From the NCBI GenBank assembly GCA_018061255.1, contig JAGOUN010000011.1:1-34558 (forward strand): a DNA stretch of 34,558 nt. Direction: 5' to 3'. This document shows, piece after piece, positions 1 to 7,676 of the stretch. The notes beneath the pieces are model-generated. The model saw only the letters and a program-made list of their open reading frames with translations, ran no database searches and was not told where the DNA came from. This DNA is from Gammaproteobacteria bacterium (GTDB lineage: Bacteria; Pseudomonadota; Gammaproteobacteria; JAGOUN01). The position numbers and the translations under genes are program-made. How positions within the stretch are numbered: the stretch's first letter is position 1; each line of letters starts with the position of its first letter.

Positions 1-843
1 TAATAAAACGATCACGACAAAACCTAGCAGATTAATAATATTCGCTTGCTCAGTAGTTAAATGCGTGAATTTCACTAAAAAAGTCATGACATAAGCAAAA
101 ATGGTATGATTTCCTACGGCCATAATGCTGGTCAATGCAATAGCAATGCACATTTGTTTAGGATAATTCACAAAAACATAACTCAAAGGTAAGCGCTTGG
201 CGGTTTCTTTCTGAGATAAAAAACGCGCTGATTCTTGCATACGTAAACGAACTATCAAGCCAGTAACGCCAGCGAGTCCACCTAAAACAAACAATAATCT
301 CCATCCCCATGAGGCGAGTGCCTCAGGAGTTAATATCACCGTTAATAAAGTAGATAATGCTGCGCCAATTAATGCGCCGAAAAACACCGTTCCCATGACT
401 AAAGACCCTGCTAAACCGCGACGATTTTTTTTCGCATGCTCGACCAAAAAAGTTGCGGCGCTATTGAGTTCTCCACTAATCGCAATACCTTGTAATAAAC
501 GCAAAATGAGTAAAAAAATTGGTGCTGCAATACCAGTGCTAGCATAAGTGGGTAAAAAGCCAATGAGTAATGTTGGGACGCTCATTAAGCTAATGGAAGT
601 AATTAATGCAATGCGTCGGCCAAGGTGGTCTCCAATATAACCAAATAATACTGCGCCTAGCGGCCGGACTAGAAAGCTGGAGGCAAAAATCCCAAAAGTA
701 AGTAGTAAGGCAACGGTGGGGTTCTCGTTGGGGAAAAACAGGCGCGCAATAATTGTTGCAAAATTGGCATATAGAATAAAATCATACCACTCAAGCGCGT
801 TACCTAATAAGCCTGCTAATAATGGTGTTTTTCTCGTGTTCAT
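1..843 (-). CDS. MFS transporter, metabolite:H+ symporter (MHS) type, partial
   Basis: This is the first 281 codons of an inner-membrane secondary transporter; the rest lies beyond the left edge of the window. Translating the minus strand from the ATG at 843 gives an open frame without stops. It starts MNTRKTPLLAGLLGNALEWY, which matches the typical N-terminus of proline/betaine, shikimate and citrate symporters (ProP-like MHS family). The loop between helices 2 and 3 carries the family signature GYIGDHLGRR. Several hydrophobic helices follow, with a second conserved patch near LLILRLLQGIAISGE. The substrate cannot be told from this part. Nothing in the neighbourhood (a decayed ATPase, leucine dehydrogenase) points to one. 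The family call is firm and the substrate is unknown. Confidence 0.85.
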   Translation of the reverse strand, partial: MNTRKTPLLAGLLGNALEWYDFILYANFATIIARLFFPNENPTVALLLTFGIFASSFLVRPLGAVLFGYIGDHLGRRIALITSISLMSVPTLLIGFLPTYASTGIAAPIFLLILRLLQGIAISGELNSAATFLVEHAKKNRRGLAGSLVMGTVFFGALIGAALSTLLTVILTPEALASWGWRLLFVLGGLAGVTGLIVRLRMQESARFLSQKETAKRLPLSYVFVNYPKQMCIAIALTSIMAVGNHTIFAYVMTFLVKFTHLTTEQANIINLLGFVVIVLL

Positions 844-911
844 GTTGACAATTGTGACGTCTATCCCGAAATAGTCAAGACCAAAACGGAATTAGTGTCA
901 AAATAGCCAGG

Positions 912-950
912 CTTTAATTCCTTATAAGTTGTCTTTTTAAGGAGTTAAGG
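912..950 (+). promoter_or_regulatory. Hairpin sequestering the ribosome-binding site of the decayed ATPase
   Basis: Bases 912-924 pair with 938-950 over 13 positions (11 Watson-Crick, 2 G-U), leaving a 13-nt loop. The 3' arm contains AAGGAG (939-944), the Shine-Dalgarno for the GTG at 953, so the folded RNA would hide it. The intact DUF4143 ATPase at 14944-16095 has the same arrangement. The pairing is visible in the sequence; the function is inferred. Confidence 0.45.
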
Positions 951-952
951 TT

Positions 953-1262
953 GTGTTTGATCGGGTTTTAAGCATTTCTTTGCCTTCCAGGCAGTCTGCT
1001 TTTTTGTGGGGTGCTAGACAATCTGGGAAGTCGACTTACTTAAAAAGACATTTTCCAAATTCAATACTTTGATTTATTGAAAGCACTAAATACGGGATTA
1101 TTGCCGCCGCATTATTTGTCATCACAATCTAAAAAATCACTTCAAGCGTATATTGAGAATTATTTAACACAAGAAATAAAAGAAGAAAGTTTGGTCAGAA
1201 GCTTGCCGAGTTTTTCTCGACAGGTTATGGTCGCAGAATTATTTCTGACGAGCTTGTTCTAA
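953..1262 (+). pseudogene. Decayed AAA ATPase of the AAA_14/DUF4143 type
   Basis: This is a remnant of a roughly 380-residue ATPase. From the GTG at 953, 8 nt after AAGGAG, the frame reads FDRVLSISLPSRQ and then a Walker A motif, WGARQSGKST (20 to 29), followed by LKRHFPNS and a stop at 1070-1072. The expected continuation, YFDLLK, is found in another frame at 1065-1082, so a one-base indel has occurred. That frame then jumps directly to ALNTGLLPPHYLS and LQAYIENYLTQEI, a segment normally about 120 residues further on, so the Walker B and sensor region is deleted. The C-terminal DUF4143 half is also missing, because the frame stops at 1262 inside the end of the convergent dehydrogenase gene. 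It is a frameshifted, internally deleted and 3'-truncated relic. The piece at 1077-1262 should not be annotated as a gene. Confidence 0.8.
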
Positions 1263-2315
1263 ACGGCGTTTCGCAATTTTAAAAGAAACTTCAGTGGTAG
1301 AAATGCCCTCTGAGCGTGCTTCTTCAAAAATATTCAGCAATCGTCTATAGATGGCATTCACTTGTAATAAGATTTCATCTTCAGATTTATTGCCATAAGC
1401 CAGCGCGGCATAAATCACACCGCCGGCATTAAGCACATAATCAGGCGCGTATAAGATATTTTTTTGTTCTAACAATTGAATAAATCGTACATGGGCTAAT
1501 TGATTATTCGCAGCCCCACCAACGATGGAAGTTTGTAAACGTTCGATAGTATGTTTATTAATCGTGCCGCCAATTGCTGATGGAGAGAAAATATCGCAAG
1601 GTACGTCGTAAATGGCTTCTGGCTCAACAATGGTCGCACCAAATTCTTCTTGATAGCGTGGCAATGACAACGGGTTGGTGTCACAGATCGTGATTTTTGC
1701 TTTCGCCGCATGCAGTAATTGGCAGAGCGCGTAAGAAACTTTTCCAGCGCCTTGCAAAACAACGTGGATATTTTCTAGTGAATCACGGTGTAATTTAAAT
1801 TTTACTGCTGCTTCTAGGCCGCGAAATATGCCTAATCCTGTATATAATGATGGGTCGTTATGTAAGGTAGTGGTTGCGCCAATCACATACGAACTGCGTT
1901 CGTAGATCATATCCATATCTGCAGCTGTGGTGCCAACATCCATGGAGGTAATATATTTCCCCTGGAGTTGATTAATAAAATCTCCAAATGCGTGCATCAA
2001 CTTTTTTCTGTCAAACGCATGTTTCGGATATAGAATGACTCCTTTTGCACCGCCATGCGGCAATTCGCTGATGGCAGATTTAAGCGTCATCATGTACGCA
2101 AGGCGTAATACATCTTTGTAAGCATAACTAAATGAAGTATAGGGATAAAAACGACAGCCGCCGATTGCGGGACCTAGAGTCGTGTTGTGTACAGCAACAA
2201 TTGAACGTAACTGGTTAGTATCGTCTATTTTTGTATGAATATCACCAAACCCCAGCATGTCGGCATAGCGCATTAAAGTGTCAATACGAGGGGGTTTACG
2301 AGTTAATCTAGGCAT
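1239..2315 (-). CDS. Glu/Leu/Phe/Val dehydrogenase, leucine dehydrogenase-like
   Basis: A 358-residue NAD-dependent amino-acid dehydrogenase that oxidatively deaminates a branched or aromatic amino acid to its 2-oxo acid, in the cytoplasm. The glycine pair in GPAIGGCRF (near 52), Lys79 (MMTLKS), Lys91 (PHGGAKGV) and Asp126 (TSMDVGT) reproduce the spacing of the substrate-binding and catalytic residues of Bacillus leucine dehydrogenase (Lys68, Lys80, Asp115). The NAD-binding Rossmann motif GAGKVSYAL lies near residue 190. Its length matches leucine and phenylalanine dehydrogenases (350-370) rather than the longer glutamate enzymes. It follows dapB by 9 nt on the same strand, so the two are probably cotranscribed. 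AAGGA inside the dapB tail serves as its ribosome-binding site. Leucine or valine is the likeliest substrate; phenylalanine cannot be excluded. Confidence 0.88.
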   Translation of the reverse strand: MPRLTRKPPRIDTLMRYADMLGFGDIHTKIDDTNQLRSIVAVHNTTLGPAIGGCRFYPYTSFSYAYKDVLRLAYMMTLKSAISELPHGGAKGVILYPKHAFDRKKLMHAFGDFINQLQGKYITSMDVGTTAADMDMIYERSSYVIGATTTLHNDPSLYTGLGIFRGLEAAVKFKLHRDSLENIHVVLQGAGKVSYALCQLLHAAKAKITICDTNPLSLPRYQEEFGATIVEPEAIYDVPCDIFSPSAIGGTINKHTIERLQTSIVGGAANNQLAHVRFIQLLEQKNILYAPDYVLNAGGVIYAALAYGNKSEDEILLQVNAIYRRLLNIFEEARSEGISTTEVSFKIAKRRLEQARQK

Positions 2316-2324
2316 GCTGTATTG

Positions 2325-3011
2325 TTATCCTTCTAAACAAATATCCAAACCGTAATACATACGATTGAACGATGTTACTTTTTGGCAAGCAAGGATTAAT
2401 CCAGGCATATACGCTTCACGATTCAGAACATTATGCACGATACTGAGCGTTTCAGCTTCTGCGCCAAATATAATTTCTTGTTGCGCCACTAGGCCGGGAA
2501 GTCTAACCGAGTGGATGGGGGTCTTGCAAGCCGAGGTTGGGTGAACCTTCTCTATACGTGCGGCGGTAGCAAGTGCTGTGCCGGAAGGTGCGTCCAGTTT
2601 TTTCTCATGGTGCGCTTCTATAATCTCTGCTTTGGCGAAGTAGCGAGCAACTTGCTCTGCGCAACGCATTTGTAAGACGGCGCCTAAAGAAAAGTTGGGA
2701 ATAATTAAGCCGCCCAAGCTCACTTCATTTGACTTACTCAAAATACAATCAATTTGTTCTTTTTTTAATCCAGAAGCGCCAATAATCGGAAAAGCACGAT
2801 GTTGCAGCATGATTTGAGCATTTTCCCAAACACAAGTTGCATTAGTAAGATCAAGCACGATATCGGGACAATAAGTGGCTAATGCATGATTCAGATCATC
2901 GTTGCGACCTGTTTTGGCTATAAGCGTAAAATTAGGATGTTTTTCAATTGTAGCACAGGCTAATTGACCCATACGCCCGAATGCGCCGTTGATGAGGATT
3001 GTTTTTGGCAT
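2325..3011 (-). CDS. dapB: 4-hydroxy-tetrahydrodipicolinate reductase
   Basis: The enzyme reduces 4-hydroxy-tetrahydrodipicolinate with NAD(P)H in the diaminopimelate/lysine pathway, which feeds peptidoglycan. The N-terminal dinucleotide-binding loop NGAFGRMG is at residues 8-15. The catalytic signature AHHEKKLDAPSGTA is at 133-146, with His134 and Lys138 matching the E. coli proton donor and substrate-binding pair (His159, Lys163). At 228 residues it is about 45 shorter than the E. coli enzyme, with the shortening spread through the N-terminal domain, as in other short DapB proteins. It is the first gene of a minus-strand pair with the dehydrogenase at 1239-2315, and diverges from the glycan operon starting near 3157. 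The identification rests on the signature and is secure. Confidence 0.93.
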   Translation of the reverse strand: MPKTILINGAFGRMGQLACATIEKHPNFTLIAKTGRNDDLNHALATYCPDIVLDLTNATCVWENAQIMLQHRAFPIIGASGLKKEQIDCILSKSNEVSLGGLIIPNFSLGAVLQMRCAEQVARYFAKAEIIEAHHEKKLDAPSGTALATAARIEKVHPTSACKTPIHSVRLPGLVAQQEIIFGAEAETLSIVHNVLNREAYMPGLILACQKVTSFNRMYYGLDICLEG

Positions 3012-3097
3012 GATGTAATATCCTTTAAAGATGCCATGATACCTAAAACATATCGGCCAGTGTAGGGGCTACCGGCGGTCGCCCTCTTGGCCAAAGA

Positions 3098-3127
3098 TTG
3101 GCTAAAACGTACAGGTTTGTATATAAT
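3098..3127 (+). promoter_or_regulatory. Sigma70-like promoter of the glycan operon
   Basis: TTGGCT (3098-3103) and a perfect TATAAT (3122-3127) are separated by 18 nt, and the first gene starts about 30 nt downstream of the -10 box. It lies in the dapB/glycan divergent intergenic region. It is a candidate by consensus only. Confidence 0.55.
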
Positions 3128-3156
3128 CCCGAGCTCGTTCTTACCGGGTGAGTGCA

Positions 3157-4566
3157 ATGTTTCGACACGATCTAAATAGAGATTACCAATCCCTTTTTCG
3201 TTTTTTTTTATTTTGCTTTGACATTGTTTTGGTAGTGTTAGCTGGGGTGTTGGCGCATTACATCCGCTTCCAGAACGCAGCAATTGATTATCGTTATTGG
3301 CAGGTTTTGGGTTTGGCCTTAGTTGTATCTTTGGTAATTTTTCGTTGGTGTGGTTTATACAAACCATTAAGAGAAAAACGTTTACTATCGTATTTATTGC
3401 AAGGCACCTTTGCGATTTTTTTAGTATTTAGTGTGCTTAGTGTATTTGGCGTGCTGAGCAAGAGTAGTGTGCACTACTCACGTTTGTGGGTGGGATACTG
3501 GCTTTTTTTTCTTTGGGCGGGATTTGTTTGTTCGCGCTTATTTGTTTATGCGCTATTATCTTACTTGCGTTATAAGGGAGTGAATGCGAAGCGCATTATA
3601 GTGATTGGCGTCAATGCGCGCGCGCAAGCGCTGGTGAAAACTTTATGCCATACAGCATGGTCGGGTGTTAAACCTGTATTGTTTTTTTCTGAATCAGAAA
3701 TTCATGAAAAATCTTTCTTGAATATTCCAGTTGAAACATTTGAATTATCACGCTTGCGTGAATTTGTGCATAGTCTTTTAGTTGACGAAGTATGGATTGT
3801 TTTGCCTTTGCGTGAAGAAGTGCTTATTAAAAGTATTGCAGAAAATTTAATGCATGAAGTTGTTGCGGTGCGTTACGTCCCTGATTTTATGGGTTTATCT
3901 TTCCGGCGTCATACTATGACAGAGATTTCTGGTTATCCGCTTATTAATTTGTATGCAACACCTATGGAGGGTGGTAGGCGTTGGTTGAAAGCTATTGAGG
4001 ATCGTAGTTTGGCGTTGTTATTTTTATTAATAGCATCACCATTAATATTATTGATTAGTTTGTTAATTAAGATCACTTCACCCGGCCCGGTTTTCTTTAA
4101 GCAACAACGTCATGGTTGGAATGGAAAAAAATTTATGGTTTATAAATTTAGATCCATGGTCGTGCATCAAGAGCAAGTTGGCGTAGTTTCTCAGGCAATC
4201 AAAAATGATAGTCGTATCACAAAAATTGGTCGCATTTTGCGCCGTACAAGTTTTGATGAATTACCGCAACTATTGAATGTGTTGCAAGGCGATATGTCTA
4301 TTGTTGGGCCAAGACCGCATGCTGTTGAGCATAATGAATATTACAAAGATTTAATAGAATCCTATATGCAACGTTTTAAAGTAAAGCCAGGCATTACAGG
4401 ATGGGCGCAAGTTAATGGTTATCGCGGAGAAACGGACACCTTGGAAAAAATGCAGCGTCGTGTAGAGTATGATTTGTTTTATATAGAAAACTGGACGCTG
4501 TTATTTGACATTCGAATTGTATTTTTAACTTTGTGGCACGGATTTTTTCATCGCAATGCGTATTGA
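3157..4566 (+). CDS. Polyprenyl-phosphate sugar-1-phosphate transferase (priming enzyme)
   Basis: A membrane enzyme that transfers a hexose-1-phosphate from a nucleotide sugar to undecaprenyl phosphate, the first step of surface-glycan assembly. The N-terminal third has four or five hydrophobic helices, a Rossmann-like central domain follows (IIVIGVNARAQAL), and a C-terminal bacterial sugar-transferase domain begins near residue 285. Family motifs there are SPGPVFFKQQRHG (about 308), KFRSM, RRTSFDELPQLLNVL (about 363; catalytic Asp-Glu), GPRPHA (about 386) and KPGITGWAQVNGYRG. This is the WcaJ/WbaP-like architecture of about 470 residues. ATG 3157 is preferred because GGTGA lies just upstream; an in-frame GTG at 3148 would add three residues. 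It is the first gene of the long plus-strand cluster. The sugar cannot be determined, but a glucose-type hexose is common for this architecture. Confidence 0.9.
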   Translation: MFRHDLNRDYQSLFRFFLFCFDIVLVVLAGVLAHYIRFQNAAIDYRYWQVLGLALVVSLVIFRWCGLYKPLREKRLLSYLLQGTFAIFLVFSVLSVFGVLSKSSVHYSRLWVGYWLFFLWAGFVCSRLFVYALLSYLRYKGVNAKRIIVIGVNARAQALVKTLCHTAWSGVKPVLFFSESEIHEKSFLNIPVETFELSRLREFVHSLLVDEVWIVLPLREEVLIKSIAENLMHEVVAVRYVPDFMGLSFRRHTMTEISGYPLINLYATPMEGGRRWLKAIEDRSLALLFLLIASPLILLISLLIKITSPGPVFFKQQRHGWNGKKFMVYKFRSMVVHQEQVGVVSQAIKNDSRITKIGRILRRTSFDELPQLLNVLQGDMSIVGPRPHAVEHNEYYKDLIESYMQRFKVKPGITGWAQVNGYRGETDTLEKMQRRVEYDLFYIENWTLLFDIRIVFLTLWHGFFHRNAY

Positions 4567-4584
4567 TTTTTAAGAGGGAAAAGT

Positions 4585-6219
4585 ATGCAAGATTTTTTTT
4601 TAACACCAAGACAGCGTTGTGATATTGAATGTTTATTGAACGGAGCTTTTGCGCCTTTGAATAGTTTTTGTGATCAAAAAACTTATGAAAGCATTCTTGC
4701 GCATCGTCGTCTACCAAGCGGCGAAGTGTGGCCGATGCCAATTACCTTGGATGTTTCTCGGGCTCAGGCAGGGTCTCTTGCTCTTGGTGAAGTGATTGGT
4801 TTATACGATCAAGAAGGAATGCATTTAGCGAATATGACAATCACGTCTATTTGGGAGCCGGATAAAATGGCGGAAGCCAAAGCAGTTTTTGGCACAACTG
4901 ATGAGACGCATCCTGGTGTTGATTATCTGATGAATATTGCAGGTGATATTTATTTGAGCGGTGATTTGGAGAAAGTAACCTCACCTAGCCATTATGATTT
5001 TACACATTTGCGATTATCACCAGTGGAACTTAAGCAGCATTTCAAAGCAAATGGCTGGAAGAAAGTGGTTGCCTTTCAGACAAGAAACCCAATGCATCGC
5101 GCGCATCAAGAATTAACATTGCGCGCAGCCAAAGAACATGACGCGCATTTATTAATTCACCCTGCCGTTGGCATGACTAAACCTGGGGATGTAGATCATT
5201 ATACTCGTGTGCATTGTTATCAAAGTATTTTAACTTCTTATCCTGAAAAGACGGCGACTTTAAGTTTATTGCCTATCGCCATGCGCATGGCGGGTCCAAT
5301 AGAGGCGCTGTGGCACGCGTTAATTCGTAAAAATTATGGTTGTACGCATTTTATTGTGGGGCGCGATCATGCCGGGCCTGGCAAAGATAAAGATGGCCAA
5401 GATTTTTATGGGCCTTATGATGCGCAAGAGATGGTTCGCCAATATCAAGATGAAATTGGCATTCAAATGGTGCCTTTCTATGAACTGGTTTATGTGCAAG
5501 AACGAGATGCTTATCTTCAAGAAGATGAAGTTGAGCCTGGTGAAACTGTGTTAAAAATTTCCGGAACAGAATTTCGTCGCATGCTGAAAACAGGTGAAGA
5601 AGTTCCCGCATGGTTTTCTTATCCGGGAGTTATCCATGAATTGCGAAAAACTTTTCCTGCAAAAGAAAAGCAAGGCTTGACTATATTTTTCACGGGTTTA
5701 TCAGGCGCAGGTAAATCCACTATTGCAAATGCTTTGTTAATCAAACTGATGGAATTAACAGATCGTTCAGTTTCATTATTAGATGGCGATGTAGTCAGGA
5801 AAAATCTATCTAGCGAACTAGGGTTCTCAAAAGAACATAGGGATCTCAATATTCTGCGCATTGGTTATGTTGCGAGTGAAATTACTAAGCATGGAGGCAT
5901 TGCCATTTGTGCGCCAATTGCGCCGTATCGTAATACACGCCGCAAGGTGCGTGAGATAGTTTCTGAAACAGGCGCGTTTATTGAAGTCTATGTTTCTACA
6001 TCGCTAGCAGTATGTGAGAGCCGTGATCGAAAAGGGCTTTATAAAAAAGCACGTCAAGGAATTATCAAAGAATTTACTGGCATTAGTGATCCTTATGAAG
6101 TGCCAGAAAATGCAGAAATTGTGATTAATACATCAGAGCACTCGGTTGAACAAGAAGTGATGATGATTATCGATAAGCTTGTAGCGTTCGGATATTTGAA
6201 ATTACCTAATTTAGTCTAA
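4585..6219 (+). CDS. Bifunctional sulfate adenylyltransferase / adenylylsulfate kinase (PAPS synthase)
   Basis: A fused enzyme that makes APS from sulfate and ATP, then phosphorylates it to PAPS, the universal sulfuryl donor. The ATP sulfurylase half (about 1-345) carries QTRNPMHRAH (165-174) and GRDHAGPG (259-266), both nucleotide-binding motifs. The APS kinase half (about 355-544) has Walker A GLSGAGKST (371-379), then DGDVVRKNLS, GFSKEHRD and the CAPIAPYRNTRRKVR loop. The order sulfurylase-kinase and the 544-residue length fit the Sat-CysC fusion. AGAGGGAAAAG precedes the ATG. The gene sits second in the glycan operon, with cysQ and two sulfotransferases in the same locus. No cysH, cysI or cysJ is nearby, so the PAPS most likely serves sulfation of a glycan rather than sulfate reduction. 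Genes elsewhere in the genome could change that reading. Confidence 0.94.
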   Translation: MQDFFLTPRQRCDIECLLNGAFAPLNSFCDQKTYESILAHRRLPSGEVWPMPITLDVSRAQAGSLALGEVIGLYDQEGMHLANMTITSIWEPDKMAEAKAVFGTTDETHPGVDYLMNIAGDIYLSGDLEKVTSPSHYDFTHLRLSPVELKQHFKANGWKKVVAFQTRNPMHRAHQELTLRAAKEHDAHLLIHPAVGMTKPGDVDHYTRVHCYQSILTSYPEKTATLSLLPIAMRMAGPIEALWHALIRKNYGCTHFIVGRDHAGPGKDKDGQDFYGPYDAQEMVRQYQDEIGIQMVPFYELVYVQERDAYLQEDEVEPGETVLKISGTEFRRMLKTGEEVPAWFSYPGVIHELRKTFPAKEKQGLTIFFTGLSGAGKSTIANALLIKLMELTDRSVSLLDGDVVRKNLSSELGFSKEHRDLNILRIGYVASEITKHGGIAICAPIAPYRNTRRKVREIVSETGAFIEVYVSTSLAVCESRDRKGLYKKARQGIIKEFTGISDPYEVPENAEIVINTSEHSVEQEVMMIIDKLVAFGYLKLPNLV

Positions 6220-6231
6220 GAGGTCATATTT

Positions 6232-6663
6232 ATGCATCAAAGTTATCAGTTAAGAAGTCAAGCCATTATTCATGAGTTACTTGATCGGGAAATTATTGTC
6301 GCAGATCTTGATACGGGGGTTTACTATTCTCTTCGAGAAACAGGCGTTCCTGTGTGGCAAATGCTTTTAGCAGGTCAAACAAAAGAGTCGATTGTTCAGG
6401 CAGTTGTCGCTCGATATCCTGATGTATCGCCAGTAATGATTTGTGAAGATGTTGAAAAACATATTCAAGATTTGCTAAGTATTCAGATTTTAGTCCCTAG
6501 AAAAGAAGCTTCATCTGAAGCTTTACTTAATGAATCATTGGTTTGGGAGCTTGGATATTATTTCCCCGTTTTTGAACAGTTTAATGATATGCAGCAGTTA
6601 TTGATGTTAGACCCTATTCATGAGGTTGATGAGCAGGGTTGGCCTCATCAAGAAAAGATATGA
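6232..6663 (+). CDS. PqqD-like protein (RiPP recognition element fold) with C-terminal tail
   Basis: A 143-residue protein whose first 90 residues match the PqqD fold: ELLDREIIVADLDTGVYYSL followed by TGVPVWQMLLAG, then a helical segment. PqqD-type proteins bind leader peptides and present them to modifying enzymes, and they also occur in glycan clusters beside HprK-related kinases, where their role is unknown. The last 30 residues (about 114-143) form an extension with FNDMQQLLMLDP and IHEVDEQGWP, not part of the basic PqqD fold. The gene begins 12 nt after the PAPS synthase and its stop overlaps the kinase start by ATGA, so translation of the two is probably coupled. No separate short precursor peptide gene is visible next to it. 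The family assignment is fairly sure, the function open. Confidence 0.78.
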   Translation: MHQSYQLRSQAIIHELLDREIIVADLDTGVYYSLRETGVPVWQMLLAGQTKESIVQAVVARYPDVSPVMICEDVEKHIQDLLSIQILVPRKEASSEALLNESLVWELGYYFPVFEQFNDMQQLLMLDPIHEVDEQGWPHQEKI

Positions 6664-7676
6664 ATACAAGGCGGCAATTCGCTTTGTTGGACCAAGCGTG
6701 GCAGCGTGTTGTTGATGCCCATACTTTGTTTCACAGCGATTATCAAATTGGGAATCTGTGCGTTCGCATCAGTAGCCCTCATTGTGATTTTCTTCAGAAT
6801 ATGACTCGTGCATTTGCACATCTAAAAATACCACTATGTGACGCCCCTGATCTGATTATTAGTTTATGGGATACGAGCGCGACACATGTTAAGCTGCCCC
6901 CATTAGATTGGGGTCGACTTTTGTACCATGAATACCGAGGCTACCAAGATGAAGGCATATATTTTCATTTTTTTAAACATATTGAGGCGTTAAGCTGTGT
7001 CGATGCGGCGGCAGGTCAAGCCTATTATATTGTGCGCGATCAAACACAATTACCTTGGTGGGTAGCGGGTTCACCGTTTGTTATTATTTTAAATCAAGTG
7101 TTGCAACAACATGGCCTGCAACTAACGCACACAGCAGCAGTAGGCAATGAGCATCGCGCTGTTTTGTTAACGGGAAAGGGTGGAAGTGGAAAAAGTACTA
7201 CGTCTTTAGCCTGTGCCAAATCAGGGTTATATGTTATAGGTGAGGATTATTGCATTTTACAATCAGCAGAGTCAGCTTGTGTTTATAGTATTTATCAATC
7301 CGCAAAATGGACAACAAAGACGTGCGAGTTATTTCCAGAATATCAGCGCTTTATTGTCAATACGACAAAAGAAGCCGGTGAAAAATCGCTAGTTTATTAT
7401 AATGACTTTATCGCAAAGCAAGTAAAGCTATTGTTGCCGGTCCATGCGGTCATTTCATTGCAAGTTAACCCTACAGGTGAGACGCAACTTTTTTCGCAAT
7501 CCCCTGCTGAAGGAATAAAACATTTAATGCTGAGTACATTAGCGCAGCTGCCAGGCAGTAATAATAAAACGTTAGAATATTTCACGCAGCTTTCAAAAAG
7601 TTTTTCCTTCTATCAATTATTGCTTGGAAAAGAGCGCGAACAGAATGTTGATATTATACGGAGTTTTTTGCAATGA
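6660..7676 (+). CDS. HprK-related kinase / P-loop protein
   Basis: A 338-residue protein with Walker A TGKGGSGKST (171-180) in a context like HPr kinase/phosphorylase C-terminal domains, preceded by LTHTAAVG and followed by GEDYCIL as the probable acidic metal-binding segment. The N-terminal half has no family motif that I recognise. True HprK acts on Ser of HPr; HprK-related kinases in lasso-peptide clusters phosphorylate the peptide, and others in exopolysaccharide clusters have no known target. The ATG at 6660 overlaps the stop of the PqqD gene (ATGA), which is a better start than the upstream in-frame TTG at 6639. The 3' end overlaps the next gene the same way. The close coupling suggests that the PqqD-like protein presents or is the substrate, which is inference. 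Confidence 0.78.
   Translation: MNTRRQFALLDQAWQRVVDAHTLFHSDYQIGNLCVRISSPHCDFLQNMTRAFAHLKIPLCDAPDLIISLWDTSATHVKLPPLDWGRLLYHEYRGYQDEGIYFHFFKHIEALSCVDAAAGQAYYIVRDQTQLPWWVAGSPFVIILNQVLQQHGLQLTHTAAVGNEHRAVLLTGKGGSGKSTTSLACAKSGLYVIGEDYCILQSAESACVYSIYQSAKWTTKTCELFPEYQRFIVNTTKEAGEKSLVYYNDFIAKQVKLLLPVHAVISLQVNPTGETQLFSQSPAEGIKHLMLSTLAQLPGSNNKTLEYFTQLSKSFSFYQLLLGKEREQNVDIIRSFLQ

Noticed and set aside
1077-1262. A small 61-residue gene.
   Set aside because: It is the interior fragment of a decayed DUF4143 ATPase, with the Walker A part just upstream in another frame.
2960-3367. A minus-strand open frame of 135 codons across the dapB/priming-transferase junction.
   Set aside because: It overlaps the 5' ends of two well-supported genes and has no recognisable features.
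6232-7676. Lasso-peptide biosynthesis cluster, because PqqD-like, HprK-like and nucleotidyltransferase genes occur in such clusters.
   Set aside because: No transglutaminase-like protease, no asparagine-synthetase-like cyclase and no short precursor gene are present. The surrounding genes build a glycan.
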